Assembly: GCA_046758465.1 (NCBI GenBank)
Contig: JBHIAG010000070.1
Span: 1-11,821 of the forward strand
DNA: 11,821 bases
Source of the DNA: JBHIAG01 sp046758465
Lineage (GTDB): Bacteria; Acidobacteriota; Terriglobia; Acidiferrales; 2-02-FULL-67-57
Direction: 5' to 3'
Below, piece by piece: positions 1 to 6,227 of the stretch (the stretch's first letter is position 1; the number at the start of each line of letters is the position of its first letter). A program made the translations under genes and the position numbers. Below the pieces are notes generated by a model. The model saw only the letters and a list, made by a program, of their open reading frames with translations. It was not told where the DNA came from and did not search any database.

Positions 1-75
1 AAGCGAGGCAAAACGCCCGTAGCAATCCGGGAAGCCATCATTCGTGGCGAGTGGCAGAAAGTGCCAGTTTACTGA
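1..75 (+). CDS. 3' end of an unidentified plus-strand gene (partial)
   Basis: Reading from base 1 in frame 1 gives 24 codons ending at a TGA at 73-75, with C-terminal residues GEWQKVPVY. The composition is protein-like (mixed charged, aliphatic and aromatic residues), and the stop comes before the convergent PAP2 gene that ends at 189. I do not recognise the family, and the start lies outside the window. It could be a chance open frame because it is so short. It would be the only plus-strand gene here and would converge on the minus-strand cluster. Confidence 0.35.
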   Translation, partial: KRGKTPVAIREAIIRGEWQKVPVY

Positions 76-188
76 GAGAGGAATACAATAGCCGAAGTCG
101 ACAACTGCCTTCAGCCCTTGGCAAACATACCGCACCTTGGGCACCCATCGGCCTCATGAGAAGTAATATTTAGAGGGGAACCTACGCT
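76..188. other. Intergenic region between convergent genes
   Basis: This stretch lies between the tail of a possible plus-strand gene and the stop of the minus-strand PAP2 gene. I looked for a GC-rich hairpin followed by a T run on either strand and found none that is convincing. It is slightly more AT-rich than the flanking genes. No RNA gene or repeat is seen. Confidence 0.4.
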
Positions 189-1118
189 TCAGAATTCCCA
201 AGCAAATGTAAGGGCCACCCCGCCGCTGGGCGGCCCGTAGGGCAGCAGGTGCCAGCGGAGGGGAATGTCAGCCGGCCCGCGTTGAGCGGCGTGAGAGACG
301 TGACGCCCGATGAGGTAACCGAGCACGCTGCCGACGAAGATGTCGCTAGGAAAGTGCTTGCGCTGGGTGACACGAGCCACCGCGACCAGGCCCGCTAAGC
401 CGTAGGCGGTGGGCGGCACCCAGCGGCGGTGGCGGTATTGGTGTGCCACTACCGTGGCGAGCGCCCAAGCGTGGGCAGCGTGGCCGGAGGGAAACGAGCG
501 CCCGCCAGTAAAGAATTCGCCGTCGGCATTATGGTTCCGCAGGCGACCGTCAGCGCGGGTCGGGCGCGGGCGCTGGCTGGCCGTCTTCAGAATTTGGACC
601 ACAATCAGGCTGTCGGCCACAGCTTGGAAGCTGAGCAGGCCGGTGGTGCGGGCGCGTTCGTCGCCGCGCCAGCGGCCGACGAGATAGAAGGCACCGGCAA
701 CGCCGAAGTCAGTAAGTCCGCCGCCGAATTGCCCGACGCGCCGGCTGAAAGCAAAACCCGCACCCGGCGGCGAGTCGGAGAGTTCCTGGCCTACGGGTCT
801 GTCGAGGGCAATCAGGCCGGCAGTGGTCCCAAAGATAACCCCAGCCCAGGGAACATCGGCACGTTTTAGGCGAAACGCTCGGAGCCAGAGGAATTTTTGG
901 TCGCGGAGGATGTTGCGCGGTAACTCTTTTAACTCGCGGACAGGCCGCCCTGAAGCTTCTGGAACGGGAGGATTGTCCTGTGTCTCAACATTGCCGTGGC
1001 TGGACGCGCCCTCGCTGGCATGGGTAGTTGCGGCGGCACCCGCGACTACAGGGCAGGCCGCCAAAATCAGAAAAACAGCTAGGGGGGCGAGCAAAAAGGT
1101 GCGGAGAAGGGGCACCAT
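189..1118 (-). CDS. PAP2-family phosphatase, probable exported lipoprotein
   Basis: This 309-residue protein carries all three motifs of the type 2 phosphatidic acid phosphatase family: K178-x6-R185-P186; P210-S211-G212-H213; and R249-x5-H255-x3-D259. The two histidines are the expected phosphoryl acceptor and general acid/base, and family members dephosphorylate lipid phosphates or polyprenyl pyrophosphates at a membrane. The N-terminus is signal-like (R6, then hydrophobic residues to about 27) and contains L19-A-A-C22, a plausible lipobox, so it may be a lipoprotein anchored through C22. A low-complexity linker (about 30-60) precedes the catalytic domain. The protein ends in an aromatic residue after TFAWE, reminiscent of outer-membrane proteins, but this is weak. 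The ATG at 1118 has GGGAAA about six bases upstream. It lies 99 nt after korB with no obvious role in aromatic metabolism. The substrate is unknown. Confidence 0.9.
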   Translation of the reverse strand: MVPLLRTFLLAPLAVFLILAACPVVAGAAATTHASEGASSHGNVETQDNPPVPEASGRPVRELKELPRNILRDQKFLWLRAFRLKRADVPWAGVIFGTTAGLIALDRPVGQELSDSPPGAGFAFSRRVGQFGGGLTDFGVAGAFYLVGRWRGDERARTTGLLSFQAVADSLIVVQILKTASQRPRPTRADGRLRNHNADGEFFTGGRSFPSGHAAHAWALATVVAHQYRHRRWVPPTAYGLAGLVAVARVTQRKHFPSDIFVGSVLGYLIGRHVSHAAQRGPADIPLRWHLLPYGPPSGGVALTFAWEF

Positions 1119-1217
1119 AGCGTTTCCCGCACGCCCTGTACTGCTCCGGTAGCGGGAAGCTTGCGGTTTGATTTTAGTTGTTACGGCGAACGACTGCCAG
1201 CCGTCCCCGCCCTGCTG

Positions 1218-2099
1218 CTACATCGCTTCTTCCACGAGCGATTGGAACAGCGCGGGATCAGCGGCCAGCGGCTGGCCGACCAGGGGGCCACGCTGGAAGG
1301 CAGGCTCGCTGTCCTCGTAGGTAGGCTGTAGGTCCTTGTAGAACAATCCTATGGGAATGCGCTCGCCCCATTCGAACGACTTTTCCAGCGCCGCCCGCAC
1401 ATTGGCGGGATCGTAGCCCTGTTTGTCCTCCAGCTTATAGACCCGCTTCTTGAACCAGGGATAGGTATTGAGCTTGTTGTAGGTGACGCAGGGGCTGAAG
1501 ACGTCAATCAGCGCAAACCCTTTGTGCTGGATGCCGCCAGCAATCACCTCGGCCATGTGATTGGGCTCGCCGGAAAAGCCGCGGGCGACGTAGGTGGCAC
1601 CGGAGACCAGGGCCAGGGCAATGGGGTTGATGGGCAGCTCGACGTTGCCGCGGGGTGTCGATTTGGTGCGCATTTCCTTCATGGTGGTGGGCGAGGCCTG
1701 GCCGGTGGTGAGCCCGTAGATCTGGTTGTTCATCACCACGTAGGTGAGGTCGAGGTTGCGGCGCATGGCGTGGATGAAGTGACCAATGCCGATGCCGTAG
1801 CCATCGCCGTCGCCACCCGTAATCACCACCTTGAGGTCCGTGTTGGCCAGCTTGATGCCCGTGGCCACCGCCACCGCACGGCCGTGCACAGAGTGGACGC
1901 CATAAGCGTGCACATAGCCAGGGAGGTTCGAGGAGCAGCCGATGCCGGAGACCACCACCAGGTCCTTGGGCGCCACCTGCGCCTTGCCAGCAGCCAGCTT
2001 GACCGCTTTCAGGACGCCGAAGTCGCCGCAGCCCGGGCACCAGTCCGGGTCCACCGGGCCTGCGTAGGTTTCAATCGGAAGTTCAACGATGGTCGCCAT
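1218..2099 (-). CDS. korB: 2-oxoacid:ferredoxin oxidoreductase, beta (TPP-binding) subunit
   Basis: This 293-residue beta subunit binds thiamine pyrophosphate. The TPP/Mg motif is G96-D-G-D99 followed by N124-N125-QIYGLT. Four cysteines suited to one [4Fe-4S] cluster are visible: C21 and C24 in WCPGCGD, C55 in GIGCSS and C204 in FSPCVTYN. This matches the beta subunits of 2-oxoglutarate or other 2-oxoacid ferredoxin oxidoreductases. With the alpha-gamma subunit encoded just upstream it would decarboxylate a 2-oxoacid to its CoA ester and reduce ferredoxin in the cytoplasm. The ATG at 2099 follows AGGAGG (minus strand, 2105-2110) by 5 nt, and that Shine-Dalgarno overlaps the korA stop codon, which suggests coupled translation. 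In Thauera a korAB pair near the bcr genes supplies electrons for benzoyl-CoA reduction, and its location here fits that role. Substrate preference (2-oxoglutarate versus pyruvate) is inferred from context only. Confidence 0.93.
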   Translation of the reverse strand: MATIVELPIETYAGPVDPDWCPGCGDFGVLKAVKLAAGKAQVAPKDLVVVSGIGCSSNLPGYVHAYGVHSVHGRAVAVATGIKLANTDLKVVITGGDGDGYGIGIGHFIHAMRRNLDLTYVVMNNQIYGLTTGQASPTTMKEMRTKSTPRGNVELPINPIALALVSGATYVARGFSGEPNHMAEVIAGGIQHKGFALIDVFSPCVTYNKLNTYPWFKKRVYKLEDKQGYDPANVRAALEKSFEWGERIPIGLFYKDLQPTYEDSEPAFQRGPLVGQPLAADPALFQSLVEEAM

Positions 2100-2108
2100 G
2101 CTGTCCTC

Positions 2109-4079
2109 CTAAGAAGTTGGCTGCCAGGAATAGGTCGAGCCGGTTTCCACACCCACGCGCAGCTCCCCTTGCTTCTCGCCGGAATCGCGATGCACAATCT
2201 CGATCCGCCACACCGGTTCTCCGTCGCCGTCGGCTTTTTCGATCCGCCCCGGACGTACTTCTCCGCTCAGGTGCTTGCGGACATAATGGTAAGCAATCTC
2301 CCGGGCTTCGGCCGGAGTGACATCGAGTGAGCACGGTTGTCCCGCGAGGATGGCTCGGACTTGCTCGCTGATGTGGCGGGGTTCAAAGGGTTCGCCGTCA
2401 TACTTCAGAATGCGCTCGTGGACGCTGTAGCCGGTCTCCGCCCGCAGGTGGCGGGCGAACTGTCCGCTGGCGTTGCCTTCGATGCAAATGGTGCGCTTGC
2501 AGCGTTGTAGAATCTCGCTGGCCTGGCGGCTGTGGAAGGGCAGGAGATACTTGAAGTGAAGCTGGTTGGCGCGGATGCCGGCGGCTGCCAGTTGTTGCAC
2601 GGCCTCCTGAATCACGCCCTGGGTTGAGCCCCAGCCGATAAGCGTCACCGCGGCGTCAGCGGGACCCTCGAGGCGCGGCACGGGCAGGTCGCGCAGGGCG
2701 CGGGCGAGCTTTTTCATCCGCTTTTCGGCGCCCTTGCGGCGCACCGCGGGATTGGTGAACTCGTCGCTGATCAGGATGCTTTCCTCGTCGTGCTCATCGC
2801 TGGCAGCCACATGAAGGGTATTGGCTGTGCCGGGCAGGGCGCGCGGGGAGATGCCCGAGGGGGTAAAAGCATAGCGCTTGTACTTCCCGTTCTCGCCGCT
2901 CCATGCGGTGACCAGCTCGCCGCGGTCGATAGGGACCGTGGCCGGGAGGTCCTCGGGTTCGAGGGTCTCGGGATGCTCCGAGAGCAGCAGGTCAGAGATG
3001 AGGATGACAGGAAGCTGGTACTTTTCCGCCAGGTTGAAGGCTTCGACGGCGGTATGGAAGCAGTCGCGGGTGTCGGCGGGGGCGATAATGATGCGGGGGA
3101 AGTCACCCTGAGAGGCGCCGAAGACTTGGTTAAGGTCGCCCTGCTCGGTTTTGGTGGGGATGCCGGTGGAGGGGCCGCCGCGCTGCACTGTGATGATGAC
3201 CACCGGGGCTTCGATCATGCCTGCCTCACCAATGGCCTCGGTCATCAGGGCAAAGCCGCCCCCGGAGGTGGCGCACATGGCGCGCACGCCGGCAAAGCCC
3301 GCGCCGATGGCCATGTTCACCACCGCCAGCTCGTCCTCACACTGCTTGACCACCACGCCGCAGCGCTCGCCGTGCTCCGCCATCCAATGCAGAATGGATG
3401 ACGCGGGGGTCATGGGGTAGGCGCAGTAGAACTTGCAGCCTGCCGCCACGGCGCCCAGGGAAAAGGCTTCATTGCCGGTGAGGAAGGCCCGACGCTTGCG
3501 AGAGAAATTCCACGGGCACCCGAGGGGCACGAAGCGCTCGCGGGCGTAGTTGTAGCCCACGCGTGCCAGGCCGAGGTTTTGGTCTATGACCGCCTTGCCC
3601 TTATGGGCAAAGGTGTCGGTGAGGACCTCGGCGGTGACCTCGAAGTCGAGCCCGAGGAGAAAGAGCAAGGCGCCCAGCGCTACCATATTCTGCATCACCG
3701 GCTGGATGCGACCGAAGGATTTCGTCAGCTCGCCAATCCCCAAGGGGGCAGCAATGACGTTGTCCCGCAGAGGAATATTCATGCGCAGTTTATCGGCGTT
3801 GAAGAGGACGACGCCGCCAGGTTCCACCTCTGGGGCGTGGCGTTCGATGGAGTCCTGATTCAAGGCGATGAGAGCGTTCAGGTGGTCGCCGTGCGAGGCG
3901 ACCTTCTCCTGGCCCAGGCGCACGCGCAACCAGATGTGGCCCCCACGGATGACCGACTGGTAACTGTTGTAGGCGTAGACGTAAAGCCCCAGGCGAGAGG
4001 CGGTTTTAGCCAGGGTATCGCCGGTCTTGTCCAGGCCGTCGCCGGCGGCGCCTGCGATACCTATCGTCACGTCAGTCAT
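2109..4079 (-). CDS. korA: 2-oxoacid:ferredoxin oxidoreductase, fused gamma-alpha subunit
   Basis: This 656-residue protein joins two modules found separately in four-subunit relatives. Residues about 4-185 are the gamma domain (glycine-rich GIAGAAGDG at 7-15, then RGGH at 45-48). Residues about 200-600 are the alpha domain, with YPMTPAS at 221-227, the CEDE acidic patch at 247-250 and ATSGGG at 270-275. The fusion is the arrangement of two-subunit KGOR enzymes such as the Thauera one. It pairs with KorB to oxidize a 2-oxoacid with CoA and reduce ferredoxin, the likely electron donor for the aryl-CoA reductase encoded upstream. The ATG at 4079 is preceded by AGGGGA about 8 nt away. The gene lies some 175 nt below a strong promoter-like sequence, so it may be expressed as a separate unit from bcrCBAD. 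The C-terminal 50 residues have no motif I recognise. No ferredoxin gene is adjacent. Confidence 0.93.
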   Translation of the reverse strand: MTDVTIGIAGAAGDGLDKTGDTLAKTASRLGLYVYAYNSYQSVIRGGHIWLRVRLGQEKVASHGDHLNALIALNQDSIERHAPEVEPGGVVLFNADKLRMNIPLRDNVIAAPLGIGELTKSFGRIQPVMQNMVALGALLFLLGLDFEVTAEVLTDTFAHKGKAVIDQNLGLARVGYNYARERFVPLGCPWNFSRKRRAFLTGNEAFSLGAVAAGCKFYCAYPMTPASSILHWMAEHGERCGVVVKQCEDELAVVNMAIGAGFAGVRAMCATSGGGFALMTEAIGEAGMIEAPVVIITVQRGGPSTGIPTKTEQGDLNQVFGASQGDFPRIIIAPADTRDCFHTAVEAFNLAEKYQLPVILISDLLLSEHPETLEPEDLPATVPIDRGELVTAWSGENGKYKRYAFTPSGISPRALPGTANTLHVAASDEHDEESILISDEFTNPAVRRKGAEKRMKKLARALRDLPVPRLEGPADAAVTLIGWGSTQGVIQEAVQQLAAAGIRANQLHFKYLLPFHSRQASEILQRCKRTICIEGNASGQFARHLRAETGYSVHERILKYDGEPFEPRHISEQVRAILAGQPCSLDVTPAEAREIAYHYVRKHLSGEVRPGRIEKADGDGEPVWRIEIVHRDSGEKQGELRVGVETGSTYSWQPTS

Positions 4080-4098
4080 GGCGGAGTCCCCTGAGTGA

Positions 4099-4236
4099 TC
4101 AGAGCCTCCTGTCCGGAGTTGGCTTCACTCGTGGGCGAGCAGAATACGCGCCAGAAAGGAAAAGCGGAACCGCTGGAAGAATGAAGACTGTGTCCTGCTC
4201 CCCCCTGTGGATCAACCACTCTTCTAAACCTTGCAT
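4099..4236 (-). CDS. Possible 45-codon leader ORF ahead of korA
   Basis: An ATG at 4234-4236 opens a 45-codon frame ending in TGA at 4099-4101, 19 nt before korA. It begins MQGLEEWLIHRGEQ, has a hydrophobic middle (VFILPAVPLFLSG) and a basic, proline-rich tail. GAGGGG lies two bases before the ATG, close for a Shine-Dalgarno. The ATG falls about 18 nt below the expected transcription start of the promoter at 4261-4289, so it would be the first start codon on the korA mRNA. I know no homologue. It could be a leader peptide, a small membrane-associated protein or a chance frame. Confidence 0.3.
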   Translation of the reverse strand: MQGLEEWLIHRGEQDTVFILPAVPLFLSGAYSARPRVKPTPDRRL

Positions 4237-4260
4237 CACCCCTCTAGCCTAACAATTGAG

Positions 4261-4289
4261 ATTACACAACCGTTGGGGGTAGGTGTCAA
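4261..4289 (-). promoter_or_regulatory. Near-consensus sigma-70 promoter for korAB
   Basis: On the minus strand, TTGACA (4289-4284) is followed after exactly 17 bp by TGTAAT (4266-4261). The -35 box is perfect and the -10 box differs from TATAAT at one position. The spacing is optimal. The expected start point is near 4254, about 175 nt upstream of the korA ATG. It sits just after the PilZ-like fragment, in the only sizeable non-coding gap of the cluster, which argues that korAB has its own promoter rather than relying only on readthrough from bcrD. Confidence 0.7.
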
Positions 4290-4312
4290 GTAAGTTCCGT
4301 ACAATCGTGGGC

Positions 4313-4525
4313 TCAGAAGGCGCGAGTCTCTCTTTGGGCAAACGCGGCGATGAGTTCATCCAGGCGCTGGCGGTTGGCGACGGTGAGGGTAGTGAACTCG
4401 ATGCCCACTCCCGCGGCGTCGCAGAAGCGCACCACGCCCTCAGCTTCACAAGGGGGAGCGGCAGCGATTTTGATGTGAACGGCGGTGTTCCCCGGCAACA
4501 CGTCGGCGTGGACAAATAAGTCACC
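4313..4525 (-). pseudogene. PilZ-like C-terminal fragment in frame behind bcrD
   Basis: The codons right after the bcrD TGA (4526-4528) stay open in the same frame for 70 codons, to a TGA at 4313-4315. They read GDLFVHADVLPGNT, then an alternating hydrophobic strand (AVHIKI), GVVRF, and finally GVGIEFTTL followed by a helix ending RLDELIAAF. By eye this order matches the second half of a PilZ domain (the LFV strand after the D-x-S-x-x-G motif, G-x-G-I-x-F, then a C-terminal helix). The N-terminal RxxxR arginines are absent. The first in-frame start is a GTG at 4499-4501, with no good Shine-Dalgarno and after the domain has begun. It may be a decayed gene, a former C-terminal domain of BcrD, a readthrough extension, or a sequencing artefact. 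The PilZ identification is visual only. Confidence 0.4.
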
Positions 4526-5368
4526 TCAGCTCCCAGCGGCCGACTGTGACGCAGCTGTCCCTACCCGAGCGGCGGCAGCATCTTGCAGACGTAGCCAGCG
4601 CTGGCGGGCCAGCAGGGCCGCGCCTAACGCCCCGGCGTAGCCCGACTGAGGACTGACGTTCAACCGGACGCCCAGGCGTTCTTCCAGGGCCCGCACCATG
4701 CCGCTGTTCTTCGTCACTCCGCCTGTGAGTGTGATCTCTGGTTGCGCTCCTACTTGTCGCACCAAAGGCACCAAGCGTTCGGCGATGGAGTTATGCGCGC
4801 CCCGCAGGATGTCCTCAACCGACTTCCCGGCGGTGATGTGGTTGATGACTTCGCTCTCCGCCAGCACGGCACAGATGCTGGAGATAGGCTGGGGGGCCTG
4901 CGAGCGCAAGGACAACTCTGCCACCTGGTCAAGCTCAATCTCCAGTGCCTTTGCCACTCGCTCCAGAAACCGTCCGGCACCGGCGGCGCAGCGATCGTTC
5001 ATCCGGAAGGCTACCACCCGACCGTTGTCGGCGATGCGCATCGCGCGGGAGTTCATTGCACCAATGTCCAGTACCGTACGTGTCTTTGGAAACAGCCACA
5101 GCGCGCCCACGCCGTGGCAGGTCATCTCGGTGATTTGGATTTGGCGGAACCCAACCCGGTAGCGGCCATAGCCGGTGCTGGCCGTATAGACGATGTCTTT
5201 CTGCCTCACTCCCAGCGGCCGACAAAGTTGCTCGAGGAGATTGTGGGCCGCTTGCTCCAAGCGAGCACCGGTCCCACGGCTGGTCTGGGCCTGCACCCGA
5301 CCGTGGTCGTCGAGTAGCACGCCACAGGTGGTGCGACTGCCCACGTCAATCCCGACCAGGTAGTTCAC
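4526..5368 (-). CDS. bcrD: Class I benzoyl-CoA reductase, ATPase/activator subunit D
   Basis: This 280-residue ASKHA-fold ATPase belongs to the BcrAD/HgdC activator family. It has the N-terminal phosphate loop GIDVGSRTT (6-14), TGYGRYRV (65-72) and the adenosine-side LTGGV (214-218). Cysteines C127 (NDRCAAGAGRFLE) and C166 (SSICAVLAESE) are the pair that holds a [4Fe-4S] cluster between two activator subunits. The equivalent of the DxGGQD phosphate motif reads DIGAMN (101-106), a departure from its partner BcrA. It should form a BcrA-BcrD heterodimer that uses ATP to push ferredoxin electrons to BcrBC. The start is GTG at 5368, overlapping the bcrA stop (GTGA), with GGGAGG at 5378-5383, 9 nt upstream. 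This gives tight coupling suited to 1:1 subunits. The assignment to D rather than A rests on gene order and the motif difference. Confidence 0.9.
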   Translation of the reverse strand: MNYLVGIDVGSRTTCGVLLDDHGRVQAQTSRGTGARLEQAAHNLLEQLCRPLGVRQKDIVYTASTGYGRYRVGFRQIQITEMTCHGVGALWLFPKTRTVLDIGAMNSRAMRIADNGRVVAFRMNDRCAAGAGRFLERVAKALEIELDQVAELSLRSQAPQPISSICAVLAESEVINHITAGKSVEDILRGAHNSIAERLVPLVRQVGAQPEITLTGGVTKNSGMVRALEERLGVRLNVSPQSGYAGALGAALLARQRWLRLQDAAAARVGTAASQSAAGS

Positions 5369-6213
5369 TTCGCTTCGCCTCCCTTGCGCGTGTCCGCACC
5401 ATTGCCGAGGCTGCGATTGTGTCTAGTGACTGCACCGTGGACGGCGCGTTCCCAGGCAAAGAGTGCCGCGCCAATTGCCCCCATGTACTGGGATTCGGGG
5501 GCGACGTTGAGTTTCACGTTCAACCGTTCTTCCAGCACCCGTACTACCCCGGTGTTCCGGGCCACGCCTCCCGTAAACGTGATCTCCGGCTCCAGCCCGA
5601 CGCGGCGCAACAGCCCGATGCTGCGCCCGGCGATGGTCCGGTGCAAACCTGCCAGAATGTCCTCCACAGCACAGCCGCGGGCCAGGTGCATCACAATCTC
5701 CTGCTCGACAAAGACCGTGCACACGTTGGTAATCTTCAGCGGGTTTTTCGCCTGGGCAGAGACTTCTCCCAATTCGTTCAACTGCAGCCCCAGCACTTCA
5801 GCCGCCGCTTCCAGGAAGCGGCCGGTTCCGGCGGCGCACTTGTCGTTCATGCAAAAGTCGTTGACCTCGACGGCGTCACCAATCCGGATGGCCTTGGTAT
5901 CTTGCCCACCCATATCCAGAATGGTGCGTGTGCGGGGAAAGATGAAGTTCGCTCCTTTGGCGTGGCAACTGATCTCAGTCACCCGCAGGTCGCCGAACGG
6001 GACACGATAGCGCCCGTAGCCAGTGCCCACGGTGAACGTCACGTCCCATTCTTCCAGTCCGGCTTGTCCCAGTGCTTCTTTGAAGGCGCGCTCGGCTGCG
6101 CGCACCACGTTGGCCCCGGTGTCCACCAAGCTCAGGGCCCGCACGCCCTTGTTCTCATCCAGGATGGCCGCTTTGGTCGTAGTGGAACCGACATCTACAC
6201 CGACTACCAGCAT
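5365..6213 (-). CDS. bcrA: Class I benzoyl-CoA reductase, ATPase/activator subunit A
   Basis: This 282-residue ASKHA-family ATPase has textbook motifs: GVDVGSTTTK (5-14), TGYGRYRV (64-71), DMGGQD (100-105) and FTGGVARN (213-220). The [4Fe-4S] ligands C126 (NDKCAAGTGRFLE) and C165 (NVCTVFVEQE) sit where the 2-hydroxyglutaryl-CoA dehydratase activator has them. With BcrD it would form the ATP-hydrolysing electron-transfer module, the mark of class I (ATP-dependent) reductases; 2-hydroxyacyl-CoA dehydratases normally have a single activator gene. Thauera BcrA is markedly longer, whereas Azoarcus BzdP-type subunits are near this size, so the Bzd or Mbd subclass is the closer model. The ATG at 6213 follows AGGAGG (6222-6227) by 8 nt, and that Shine-Dalgarno contains part of the bcrB stop. 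The natural substrate (benzoyl-CoA or a substituted analogue) cannot be read from sequence. Confidence 0.93.
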   Translation of the reverse strand: MLVVGVDVGSTTTKAAILDENKGVRALSLVDTGANVVRAAERAFKEALGQAGLEEWDVTFTVGTGYGRYRVPFGDLRVTEISCHAKGANFIFPRTRTILDMGGQDTKAIRIGDAVEVNDFCMNDKCAAGTGRFLEAAAEVLGLQLNELGEVSAQAKNPLKITNVCTVFVEQEIVMHLARGCAVEDILAGLHRTIAGRSIGLLRRVGLEPEITFTGGVARNTGVVRVLEERLNVKLNVAPESQYMGAIGAALFAWERAVHGAVTRHNRSLGNGADTRKGGEAK

Positions 6214-6221
6214 GGTGTGTG

Positions 6222-6227
6222 CCTCCT
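6222..6227 (-). promoter_or_regulatory. Shine-Dalgarno of bcrA overlapping the bcrB stop
   Basis: The minus strand reads TAGGAGG: the TAG ends bcrB (6226-6228) and AGGAGG is a perfect ribosome-binding site 8 nt before the bcrA ATG. The same stop-in-Shine-Dalgarno arrangement occurs between korA and korB (2105-2111). It supports the chosen start and suggests coupled translation. Confidence 0.75.

Noticed and set aside
1119..1217. Possible terminator between korB and the PAP2 gene
   Set aside because: The sequence after the korB stop is GC-rich but I found no stable hairpin followed by a T run, and no clear promoter for the PAP2 gene.
4163..4174. Inverted repeat AGCGG-AA-CCGCT followed on the minus strand by a short T run, considered as terminator or operator
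   Set aside because: The two-base centre gives at best a four-base-pair stem, the T run is broken, and it lies inside the putative leader ORF. There is no second copy to support an operator.
4249..4524. 91-codon minus-strand frame from a GTG just after bcrD
   Set aside because: A GGGAG lies about 8 nt upstream, but the translation is a serine/proline-rich shadow of the PilZ-like frame. It also runs through the promoter at 4261-4289, and shows no domain.
4742..5317. Plus-strand open frames opposite bcrD and bcrA, including the frames at 5384-6270
   Set aside because: They are antisense to conserved ATPase genes, overlap each other in different frames and carry no motifs.
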